The translations under genes and the position numbers were made by a program. Below, in pieces: positions 53,121-63,884 of a DNA stretch of 64,000 nt. Under the pieces are notes generated by a model. It saw nothing but the letters and a program-made list of their open reading frames with translations. It was not told the origin of the DNA and did no database searches. This DNA is from Hyperoodon ampullatus. Its lineage: Eukaryota; Chordata; Mammalia; Artiodactyla; Ziphiidae. Positions within the stretch are counted from its first letter, which is position 1; each line of letters starts with the position of its first letter. The DNA is taken from the NCBI GenBank assembly GCA_949752795.1, contig CATKHW010000009.1, positions 1,488,001 to 1,552,000 of the forward strand, given 5' to 3'.

Positions 53121-56100
53121 ATCACAATGGTCCATAGCGTCGTCATCACAAGGCTCTGTGACATTTGTCACCACAAAGCTCCATAACCATTGGCATCACA
53201 ATGCTCCATGCCATTGTCATCACAATGCTCCATGAACCCTCTCATCAAATTGCTCCATGCACTTGTCATCACAAAGCTCCATGACGCTTGTGATACCAAT
53301 TCTCGATGCACTTCTCATCACAATGTTCCATGCCCTTGTCATTACAATCCTCCATGACCCATGTAACACAGTGTTCCGTGACCTTGTCATCACAATGCTC
53401 CATGCCCACTCTCATCACAATAATCCATGAAACTTTTCATACCAATTCTGATGCCCTTGTCTACAGTGCTCCACTACCCTGTCATAACAATGCTCCATGA
53501 CACCTGACATCACAAGGTTTCACGGCCTTGTCACTATAAGTCTCCATGACCGTTGTCATCACCGTGCACCAAGACCCTGTAATCACAGTGCTCAATGCAC
53601 TTGTCATCACAAAACTCCATGGCGCATGTCATCAGAATGCTCCATGGCCTTCTCATTCACAATGCTCCATGCCCCTGTAATCACAATGCTCCATGCCCCT
53701 TTTCATCTCAATGCTCCATGAACACTGTCATCACAATGCACCATGCCCATCATCATAATGCTTCAAGCTATTGTCATCACAATGAAATCAAAATGCTCCA
53801 TGACCTCAGTCATCACAATGCTCCAAACCCTTGTGATCACAATGTTCCATAACAGTTGTCATCACAATGCCCCATGACGCTCCTCATCACAGTTATCCAT
53901 GGTCTTCTCAGCACAATGCTCCATGAACTTTGTTATCACAATGCTCAATACACTTGTCATCACAATGCTCCCTGACACTTGTCATCAATATGCTCCTTGA
54001 ACCCTGTCATGACAAGGCTCCATGCCCTTTTCATCACAATGCTCGAAGACCCCTGTAATCACAATACTCCATGAATATTTTCAGCCCAATGCTCTATGAT
54101 CTTCTCATCACTATGCTCCATGACCACTGTCGTCACAATGCTCCATGCTACTTGATATCCAAATGATCCATGACCTCTGTCATCACAATCCTCCAAACCC
54201 TTGTGATCACATTGTTCCACAACACTTGTCATCACAACGCTCCATGATGCCTGTCATCACAATACTCCATGCCCGTGTCATCACAATGCTCCATGCACTT
54301 TGTCATCACAATGCTCAATACACTTGTCATCACAATGCTCCCTGACACTTGTCGTCAGAATGCTCCTTGAACCCTGTCATTAAAAGGCTCCATGCCTTTT
54401 TCATCACAATGCTCCATGCCCTTTTCATCACAAGGTTCCATGCCATTGTCATCACAATACCCCACAAGCTTGTCATCAGAATGTTCCATGACACTTGTCA
54501 TCACAATGCTCCATGACACCTGTCATCACAATGCTCCATGACACCTGTCATCACAATGCTCCATGCCCCTTGTCATTACAGTGCTCCATGACGCTCTTCA
54601 TCACAATTATCCATGATCTTCTCATCACAGTGCTCCACGGTCTTGCCATCACAATGCTCCATGACACTTCTCATCACAATATTACATGCTCCTGTCATCA
54701 CAATTCTCCATGCAATTGTCATCGCAATGCTCCATGACCCCTGTCATAGCAAGCTCCATATGCTTGTCATCACAATGCATCACGACCTTGTCATCAAAAT
54801 TCTCAATGGCCCTTGTCATCACAATGCTCCATGCCCTTGTCATCACAATGCACCATGTCCATTGTCAACACAATTCTCCACGCCCTTGTCATTACAATGC
54901 TCCATTACCTTTGTCATCAAAATCCTCCATGACACTTGGCTTCACAATGCCCCTTGCCGTTGTCATCATAATGCACCATGACATATGTCATCACAATACT
55001 CCCTGATACCTGTCTTCACAATAATCCATGACCTGGTCATAACAATCCTCCATGCCCTAGTCATCACAATGTGCCATTCCCACTATCATCACAATAATCC
55101 ATGAAACTTGTCAGACCAATGCTCCATGTCCCTGTCATCACAATGCTCCATGCCCTTGTCATGACAATGCTCCGTGACTCCAGTCATCACAATGCTTCAT
55201 GACCTTTGTCATCACAGTGGTCCATGCCCTCGTCATCACACGGCTCTGTGAACTTTGTCTCCATAATTCTCCCTGAACTTTTCATCACAATGCTCCCTGA
55301 CCCTTGTCATCACAATGCTCCATGCCTTTGTCAGCAGAGTGCTCCATGACCCTTGTCATCACAATGCTCCATGCAATTGTCCGAACAATGCTCCATGACC
55401 CATGTCTTCACAATGTGCCATGCGTTTGTCATCACAATGTTCCACAACTTTGTCATCACAATGCTCCATAAAACTTGTCATTCACAAAGCTCCATGCACT
55501 TCTCATCAAAATGCTCTTTCACCACTGATATCAAAATATTTCATCACTAGTCATTACGATACTCCCTCACCCCTGTCATGACAGTGTTCCACGGCCTTAT
55601 CATCACAAGGCTCCATGACCCTTGTCATCACAATGCTCCAAGACCCCTGTAATAACAATGCTCCATGCTCTTGTCATCACAAAGCTCCATGACGAATGTC
55701 ATCAGACAGCTCCATGGCCTTCTCATCACAATGCTCCATGCCCTTGTCATCACAATGCTCCAAGACACCTGTAATCACAATGCTCCATGCCCCTTTTCAT
55801 CTCAATGCCCCATGAACTCTGTCATCACAATGAACCATGCCCATCATCATAATGCTTCATGCTATTGTCATCACAATGAAATCAAAATGCTCAATGACCT
55901 CTGTCATCACGATGCTCCAAACACTTGTGTTCACAATGTTCCGTAACACTTGTCATCACAACTCCCCATGACGCTCATCATCACAATTATCCATGGTCTT
56001 CTCATCACAATGCTCCATGAAGTTTGTCATCACAATGCTCAATACACTTGTCATCACAATGCTCCCTGACACTTGTCGTCAGTATGCTCCTTGAAACCTC

Positions 56101-59100
56101 TCATGACAAGGCTCCATGCTTTTTCATCACAATCATACATGCTCTATTCATCTCAATGCTCCAAGACCCATGTAATCACAGTGCTCCAAGCCCCTTTTCA
56201 TCAGAATGCACCATGATACTTGTCATCACAAGGCTCCATTGTCTTCTCCTCACAATGCTCCAGGACCTTGTCATCACAATGCTCCATTCCATTGTCTTCA
56301 CAATGCTCCATTAACCCTGCCATCACAATGCTCAATGATTATTGTCAGCCCAATGCTCCATGAACTTCTGATCACAATGCTCCATGACCCCTGTCATCAC
56401 AATGCTCCATGACCCCAGTCATCACAATGCTCCATGACCACTGTCATCACAACGCTCCATGACACCAGACAACACAATGATCCGGGACTATTGTCATCAA
56501 AATGCTCCATGACACTTGTCATCACAAGGATTCATGCCCTTGCCATCCCAATGCTCTAAGACCCCTGTAATCACAATGCTCCATGACGCTTGTCATCACA
56601 GTGCTCCATGACCCTTGTCATCAAAATGTAACATGCATTTGTCATCACAATGCTCAATACACTTGTCATCACAATGCTCCCTGACACTTGTCGTCAGAAT
56701 GCCTCTTGAACACTCTCATGAAAAGGCTCCATGCCTTTTTCATCACAATGCTCCATGCCCTTTTCATCACAATGTTCCATGCCATTGTCATCACATTACT
56801 CCGCAAGCTTGTCATCAGAATGCTCCATGACCCCTGTTATCACAATGCTCCACGCCATTGTCATCACAATGGACCATGACACATGTCATCACAATGCTCC
56901 CGGACCCCTGTCTTCACAATTCTGCATGACCTTGTCATCACAGTGCTCCATACCCTTGTCATCACAGTGCGCCATGTGCACTGTCATCACAATAATCCAT
57001 GAAACTTGTCAGACCAATGCTCCATGCCCCTGTCATCACATTGCTCCACGCACTTGTCATGACAAGGCTCCATGACCCCAGTCATCACAATGCTCTGTGA
57101 CTCCCGTCATCACAATGCTTCATGACTCTTGTCATCACAATGGTCCTTGCCCCTGTCATCACAAGGCTCTGTGACATTTGTCACCACAATGCTCCATGAA
57201 CTTTTCATCATAGTGGTCTGTGACACTTGTCATCACAATGCTCCATGCCTTTCTCAGCAGAATGCACCATGACAATTGTCATCACAGTGCTCCATGCCCG
57301 TCTCAGCACAGTGCTCCATGACCCTTGTCATCACAATGCTCCAAACCCTTGTCATCACAATGCTCCATTACCTTTGTCATCACAATGCTCCATGACACCT
57401 GTCATCACAATGCTCCATGCCGCTTGTCATTACAGTGCTCCATGACGCTCGTCATCACAATTATCCATGGTCTTCTCATCACAATGCTCCACGGTCTTGC
57501 CATCACAATGCTCCATGACACTTCTCATCACAATGTTACATGCTCTAGTAATCACAATTCTCCATTCACTTGTCATCGCAATGCTCCATGACACCTGTCA
57601 TACCAAGCTCCATGTGCTTTTCATCACAGTGCTTCACGACCTTGTCATCTAAATTCTCAATTGCCCTTGTCATCGCAATGCTCCATGCCCTTGTCATCAC
57701 AATGCTCCATGACCATTGTCATCACAATGCTCCAAGCCCATGTCATCACAATGCTCCAAGACACCTGTAATCACAATGCTCCATGCCCTTGTCATCACAA
57801 TGCTCCAAGCCACCTGTAATCACAATGCTCCATGCTCCTTTTCATCTCAATGCTCCGTGAACCCTGTCATCACAATGCACCATGCCCATCATCATACTGC
57901 TTCATGCTATTGTCATCACAAGGAAATCAAAATGCTCCATGACCTCTGTCATCCAATGCTCCAAACCGTTGTGATCACAATGTTCATAACACTTGTCATC
58001 ACAACGCCCCATGACTCTCATCATCACAATTATCCATGGTCTTCTCATCACAATGCTCCATGACCTTTGTCATCACAATGCTCAATACACTTGTCATCAC
58101 AATGCTCCCTGACACTTGTCATCAGTATGCTCCTTGAACCCTGTCATGACAAGGCTCCATGCCTTTTACATCACAATGATCCATGCCCTTTTCATCACAA
58201 TGCTCCATGCCAATGTCATCACAATACTCCACAAGCTTATCATCAGAATGCTCCATGAAACTTGTCATCTCAATGCTCTATGACCCCTGTCAACACAATG
58301 TTCCATGACCCCTGTCAACACAATGCTCCATGACACCTGTCTTCAGAATTCTCCATGACCCTTGTCATTACAGTGCTCCATGATGCTCATCATCACAGTT
58401 TGTCATGGTCTTCTCATCACAGTGCTCCACGGTCTTGCCATCACAATGCTCCATTCCCTGGTAATACCAATGCTCCATGTCCCTTGTCATCACAATTCTC
58501 CACGTCCTTGTCATCACAATGCACCATGACACTTCTCATCACAATGTTACATGATCTTGTCATCACAGTGCTCCATGCCCTTGTCATCACAATGTTCCAT
58601 GACTCTTGTTATCACAATGCTCCAAGCCATTGTCATCACAATGCTCCATTACATTTGTCATCACAATCCTCCATTACACATGGCATCACAATGCTCCATG
58701 CCTTTGTCATCTCAATGGACCATGACATATGTCACCACAATGCTCCCTGTCACCTCTCTTCACAGTATTCCATGACCTTGTCATCACAGTGCTCCATGCC
58801 CTTGTCATCACAATGCACCATGGCCACTGTCATCACAATAATCCATGAAACTTGTAAGTCCAATGTTCCATGCCACTGTCATCACAATGCTCTATGCCCT
58901 TGTCATCACAAGTTGCATGACACATGTCATCAGAATGCTCCATTGCATTCTCATCACAATGGTCCATGCCCTTGTCATCACAATGCTCCTAGACCACTTT
59001 AATCACAATGCTCCATGCCCCTTTTCATCTCAATGCTCCATGAACCCTGTCATCACAATGCTCCAAACCCTTGTGGTCACAGTGTTCCATAACACTTGTC

Positions 59101-60237
59101 ATCACAACGCACCATGACGCTCGTCATCACAATTATCCATGGTTTTCATATCACGATGCTCCATGAAATTTATCATCACAATGCTCCCTGACACTTGTCG
59201 TCAGTATGCTCCTTGAACCCTGTCATGACAAGGCTCCATGCATTTTCCGTCACAATGATCCATGCCATTTTCATCACCATGCTCCAAGACCCCTGAAATC
59301 ACAATGCTGCATGCCCTTGTCATCACAATGCTCCAAGACACCTGTAATCACAAGGCTCCATGCCCTTTTCATCTCAATGCTCCATGAACACTGTCATCAC
59401 AATGCACCCTGCCCATCATCATAATGCTTCATGCTATTGACAACACAATGAAATCATAATGTTCCATGTTCTCTGTCATCACAATGCTGCAAACCCTTGT
59501 TATCACAATGTTCCATAACACTTGTCATCACAAATCTCCATGATGCTCGTCTTCACAATTATCCATTGTCTTCTCATCAAAATGCTCCATGAACTTTGTC
59601 ATCACAATGCTCAATACCCTTGTCATCACTATGCTCCCTGACAGTTGTTGTCAATATGCTCCTTGAACCCTGTCATGACAATGCTCCATGCCTTTTTCAT
59701 CACAATGATCCATGCCCTTTTCTTCACAGTGCTCCTAGACCCCTGTAATCACAATGCTCCATGCCCTTGTCATCACAAAGCTCCATGATGCATGTCATCA
59801 GAATGCTCCATGTTTTTCTCAGCAGAATGTTCCATGCCCATGTCATCACAATGCTCCATGACCCCTGTCATCACAATACTCCATGAATATTTTCAGCCCA
59901 AATCTCCATGAATTTCTCATCTCACTTCTCCAAATCCCTTGTCATCACAATGCTCCATGACCACTGTCATCACAACGCTCCATGACCACTGACAACACAA
60001 TGATCCGGGACTCTTGTCATTAAAATTCTCCATAAACCTTGTCATCACAATGATCCATGCCCTTGTCATCCCAATGATCCATGAACCCTGTAATCACAAT
60101 GCTCCGTGACACTTGTCATCACAGTGCTCCATGACCCTTTTCATCACAATGCTCCATGCATTTTTAAGCAAAATGCTACATGACCTTGTCATCACAATCC
60201 TCCATGACCCTTGGGATCACATTGCTTCATGCCCTTG

Positions 60238-60250
60238 TCATCTCTGTCTT
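60238..60250. other. Junction: minisatellite back to satellite
   Basis: The minisatellite ends with CATGCCCTTGTCATC and the satellite resumes with CTGTCTTTGTTTTCTGG, equivalent to CTGTCTTGCCTTTCTGG at 46842 in U1. The exact base is uncertain by a few positions because the two sequences share TCTGTC-like bases. Confidence 0.65.
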
Positions 60251-60381
60251 TGTTTTCTGGTTTTTACAGATTTTCGGAAGTCCCTTTTGACCAGTGGGAA
60301 TTGACAATTCTTTGTAGTGCGGATTTGCATTGTGCACTTACTTGATTGGCCAAAAAGAGCGTATGTGTTTTCTACTGAATA
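60244..60381 (-). mobile_element. Short antisense L1 ORF2 remnant (U4)
   Basis: Only the last 138 bp or so of the unit's L1-derived half survive here, including GTAGTGCGGATTTGCATTG at about 60315. The preceding part is missing at the block B junction. Confidence 0.6.
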
Positions 60382-60417
60382 TATTCAGCAGAAAATCCAT
60401 ACGCTCTTTTTGGCCAA
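60346..60417. repeat. Loopless 72-bp palindrome in U4
   Basis: Arms 60346-60381 and 60382-60417 agree at 33 of 36 positions. Both arms carry GAGCGTATG (CATACGCTC on the right), where U1 and U2 carry GGGCGTATG in both arms. The same substitution in both arms is what conversion or templated repair between arms would produce. Confidence 0.9.
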
Positions 60418-61192
60418 GTGAATCATTGTCGAAGTTGTTACGCTTTTCCGGTGCTTCAAAGGCAATTGCAATTTACCTCGTGAAATATGTTTTGTGCAAT
60501 TCTGCCTCATTTTCAAGTCCCCTTCGTTGCCTTCCCTCAACTGATTTTTGGAAGTGAGTTGTCCTTTATAACTCTGCAGGTTTGTGAATTGATCTGCCCC
60601 GAACTCCAATTTTCAACTCGCGTTTTTGAGAGCTAACCGCAAATCCACAATTTTGCTTCAGGACATATACTGGTTCCGGGGGTGCAGGCTGACGCTTTGG
60701 TTAATTCTTCTTCCAGACGGGAAATTAGAGTGACATATGTCCGTCCAAATGCCTACAGCTACTCTCTGATTGGTTCTCCCTCTTCCCTTTCATCCTCTGC
60801 ACAATTTGCAAACTGTGCAAAGCAGCAGGTTATAGGGGCTGACTCTCCAAGGTGGGAGATTGATAGTAAAGCAGTTGGATTGCCAAACTGGAGCACAAGG
60901 AGAGGAAAAATTAGGAGCATTTTACAAATCTTATGCCATCACAGGGTGTCTATTCTCTAGGTTTCCCATACACGTTATAACTGTAGTGATATTCCCTTCT
61001 ACCTGGAGAGTTGGGACACATGGAATGGGTGGCATGCAATACTGCTTCAAAGGGTCTGCATTTTCTCACCCAATCTCACCAGTCCTCTCATTCCCAAGTG
61101 TCCAGCCTTATGTCTCATCTAGCTGTCTTTGCAGATAGCGTCATTTCAGGTTTCATCAGAACCCCTGAATGCATTGTGTAAGAATTTCGCTG
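60418..61192. repeat. Unidentified half of satellite unit U4
   Basis: Counterpart of 47018-47790 and 48755-49527, more diverged. ATTGG is retained at 60769-60773. No coding sequence or recognised transposon is visible. Confidence 0.55.
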
Positions 61193-61209
61193 TTTTTTTT
61201 TTTTTTTTT
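61193..61209 (+). repeat. T17 homopolymer (antisense L1 poly(A) remnant)
   Basis: Seventeen T in a row, followed by CGGTTTTGTTTTG. The equivalent tract is T7 in U1 (47791) and T9 in U2 (49528), so the tract length varies between units. Its place at the start of the L1-like half fits an inverted poly(A) tail. Confidence 0.75.
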
Positions 61210-62136
61210 CGGTTTTGTTTTGTTTTTGAAATTCATTTTTATAATGGGTTTGAGCTGATTTTCACCGACGTGTTTATGCCGGTCTAGACACACTTGATTC
61301 CCTTATGGAGACATATCAATATATAGGTTTTAAGATTCTTACTAGTCAGATATATTCCTCTGCAGGGAATAGGTGTGTTGAGTCCCGTTCACTGAGGAAG
61401 GTGTAGGTTTTGTCTATTCTGTATTTGGTTTATGGAATGGTACCTGTGCTAATATCAAACTCTGGCTTTATGCATCAGCCCACCTCTCCTTCCCGCTTAA
61501 GCAAGCATAAGAGTGTTTTCTCAATGTGAGACTCTGTTCTCTTTCCTAACTCAGTTTATGTGTAGCCATGTTTACAGGACCTTCCTAAGTGATATCTTAT
61601 GATAAGTTTCTTTTTCTGTGTGACTTATTTCACTTAGAATCATCGTACCTAAATACAGTCATTATGCTGCTACTGGCCTTATGACATTGATTTTATGTCT
61701 GAGTGATATTCTTTTGAACAAAATTACCACAAGTTCTTTACGCAATTTTCTCTTTCCTGGAATATTTAAGGTGTACTGAAGTGGAGGTTCTTGTTTGCAG
61801 AGCAGCCTTAAACATTGGGCTGCCTGTGTCTTGTTGATATTTAGTCTTCCCAAGTTATAGGCCAATGAGTGGAAGTGCCCTATGCTCGGTAGCTTTGTAT
61901 TTAAATGTTTTAGGAAACAGCATACACTTCTTCAGAGTGGCTCTTGGATATTTATACCCCAACCATCAGCGTGACTAGCTCCCTCTTCTCCATGGCCTCT
62001 CCTGCATTTCTGGTTTGTACACATTTTTTGGATGGCCTATCTGAGCAGTGGAAATTGAGACTTCTTTGTTGTGCGGATTTGCATTTCCTGCTTGCTTGCT
62101 TGGCCAAAAACTCTGTATGTGTTTTTTTCCTGAAGA
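61193..62136 (-). mobile_element. Degraded L1 3' end, antisense (U5)
   Basis: Runs from the T-tract to the left palindrome arm. It tracks U1 and U2 closely to about 61700 and then diverges. On the minus strand, bases 62040-62087 still read EMQIRTTKKSQFPLLR, which resembles a conserved stretch near the end of L1 ORF2. The frame around it is broken, so this is a fossil and not an active element. Confidence 0.75.
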
Positions 62137-62171
62137 TATTCACGAAGAAACGCATACAGCATTTTGCCCAA
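62099..62171. repeat. Degraded palindrome in U5
   Basis: The left arm begins CTTGGCCAAAAACTCTGTATG and the right arm ends CATACAGCATTTTGCCCAA, centred at about 62136/62137. Many mismatches are present, but both arms share CTGTATG where U1, U2 and U4 have GCGTATG. This is the likely ancestral L1 state, so the arms again vary together. Confidence 0.75.
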
Positions 62172-62969
62172 CTGCATCATTTTAGAAATTCTCCTGCTTT
62201 TCATATGCTTTAAATGTGAGTCCAATCTACCTTTTGAAATCTGTTTCCTGCAATTCTGCCTCTCATTCAGATCCTCTTCGTTGCCGTACCTGAATATATT
62301 TTTGGACGTTGGTTATCATTTTTATCTTTGCAGGTCTTTGAATTATCTGCTCCTGAGCTCCATTTTACAACTCACATTTTTTGTGAGCTGGCCGCCAAAC
62401 CATTGTATTGCTTCCGGCCCTATTCTGGTTCTGGGGAGGCAGGCTGAGCCTTTGTTTAATTCTTCTTCCTAATGGGAAATTAGAGTGACATGTGCCTGTC
62501 AAAACTCCTACAGCTAGTCTCTCATTGGTTCCCCCTCTTCCCGTTTATCCTCTGCACAAATTGCAAACTTTGTGAAACAGGAGGTTAAAGGTGCTGATTC
62601 TCCAAGTGGGGAGATTGTTAGTAATTTGGCTGGAATTGTGAACCCCAGCACCAGGAGATCAAAAATGAGGTGCATTTTCGACACCTTTCCTGATCACACA
62701 GTGTACATTCGTCTCGGATTCCCTGGCATGTTTTCGCTTTCGGAAGATTCCCTTGAACCTGCAGATTTGGGACCCATGGAATGGGTACCAGGCAGTATTA
62801 CTTTAAAAGGTCTGCATTTCCTCACCCAGCCTCTCTAACATGTCTTAGCGTGCATAGCTTCCAGCCTTATATATCATACTGCTGTGGGTCTACATGTGTT
62901 CAATACATGTTTCATCATAGTCCTTCAACAAAAGTTGTAAGAAATTTTGTCTGTCTCACTGTTTTTATA
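62172..62969. repeat. Unidentified half of satellite unit U5
   Basis: Diverged counterpart of the other non-L1 halves; AAATTAGAGTGACATGTGCC and CTCATTGGTTCC are still recognisable near 62477 and 62521. No gene is visible. Confidence 0.55.
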
Positions 62970-63884
62970 CATATTTTTAAATTTATTTTTATATTGGTTA
63001 CAGCTGATTTTCAAAGCTCTGTTTTTTGCTGCTGTGCATCCACTTGATTCATGTACTGTGAGACATCAATAAATTCTTTTTCAGATGCTTACCAGTCATA
63101 TGTATTATTTTCCATTGACTTGAGTGGGCTGAGTGCAGTTCTTTGAGGTACCGTGTAGGCCTTGTCAGTTATTCAATTTGGTACTTGGAATGGTATCTTT
63201 GCTAATTTCAACCTCCTGGATAATACCTCACCCTTCCCCACCTTTCCCATTTAGCAGCCTTATGTCTATTTTCTACATATTTGACTATGTTTCTGTTTTG
63301 TAATTTATTTCATGTGTAGCCATTTTTGATTCCACCTTTAAGTGACATCTTATGATATGTGTCTTTTTCTTTCTCACATACGTCACTTAGAATGATCGTA
63401 TGTATCTCCTCCAGAATTGTTACAACTGGCCTAATTTCATTGATTTCTGGATGAGTAATATTCCACTCTACATAAGTACCCCATCTCTTTTATCCATTTT
63501 ATCCTTCCAGGGACATTTATTTTATATCCAAGTTGAGGCCCTTTTAACAGAGAGGTGGTAAACGTTGGGGTGCCTGTTTTATGTCGATTTTTGTTTTTCC
63601 CAAGGTATACTCCCATGAGTGAAAGTGCCCTATGCTCTGTAGCTCATTTTTTATATGTTTTAGCAAACACAATACACTTCTCCAGAGTGGCCGTTGGCAA
63701 ATTACATTTCCACTATCAGCCTCACAGGGCTCCCTTTTCTCCTCACCCTGTCCTGCATTTCGGGTGTTTACACTTTATGTGGATGGCCCTTCTGACTGAT
63801 GTGAAGTGATACATTTTGTAGTATTGATTTCCAGTGCCCACCTGTTTGGTTGGATAAAAAGTGTGTATGGCCTTTACTTGAATA
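62970..63884 (-). mobile_element. Best-preserved antisense L1 3' end (U6)
   Basis: This copy is closest to an ordinary cetartiodactyl L1. Landmarks include TTCTTTTTCAGATGCTTACC at about 63074, CCCCACCTTTCCCATTTAGC at about 63236, GTTTCTGTTTTGTAATTTAT at about 63290, GGATGAGTAATATTCCACTC at about 63451, and CATCTCTTTTATCCATTTTA at about 63483. On the minus strand, 63782-63829 reads NQYYKMYHFTSVRRAI, a recognisable ORF2 C-terminal stretch. Frameshifts and stops make it non-functional. The left limit is approximate because the poly(A) remnant here is only a loose AT-rich run. Confidence 0.8.

Larger units (their letters stand above)
49921..60243 (+). repeat. Minisatellite block B: 24/25-bp repeat inside a satellite unit
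   Basis: About 10.3 kb of the same minisatellite in the same orientation as block A. M1 copies start at 53762, 55856, 57901 and 59428 (spacings 2094, 2045, 1527 bp) and all are of the ATGCTTC form. M2 copies lie near 51491 and 55516, and M4 near 54638, 57492 and 58426. The 2094-bp spacing is close to the 2092-bp spacing seen at 3373-5465. The block most resembles the right part of block A. Open frames, up to 215 codons at 58355-59002, are by-products of the unit. No other gene or element interrupts it. Confidence 0.93.
60244..61306 (+). repeat. Satellite unit U4, right fragment (1063 bp)
   Basis: Starts at the internal position equivalent to about 46842 of U1 and continues to the unit end. 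It is more diverged from U1 and U2 than those are from each other. It contains the palindrome at 60346-60417, the unidentified half at 60418-61192 with the inverted CCAAT motif at 60769-60773, and the T-tract at 61193-61209. The phase arithmetic given under U3 makes it the other half of the split unit. Confidence 0.8.
61307..63056 (+). repeat. L1-derived satellite unit U5 (about 1750 bp)
   Basis: Full unit, from the TTAAGATTCTTACTAG phase mark at 61330 to the equivalent at about 63080. The first 350 bp resemble U1-U3 well and the rest is clearly more diverged. It carries a degraded palindrome at 62099-62171 and an inverted CCAAT at 62524-62528. The fall in similarity along the unit suggests the edge of the zone in which units are homogenised. 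Confidence 0.78.

Noticed and set aside
52469..60012. Possible CENP-B box around GATCCGGGAC (52469, 56481, 60002)
   Set aside because: CGGG is present, but the TTCG half and the spaced A of the 17-bp box are absent at the required distance.
49921..60243. Block B as a transposon insertion
   Set aside because: No terminal repeats, target-site duplication or transposase are visible, and the adjacent satellite has lost about 395 bp. Microhomology-mediated joining or copying fits better.
61193..61209. T17 as a transcription terminator
   Set aside because: It sits where the inverted L1 poly(A) tail belongs and varies in length among units (T7, T9, T17), so a homopolymer remnant is the better explanation.
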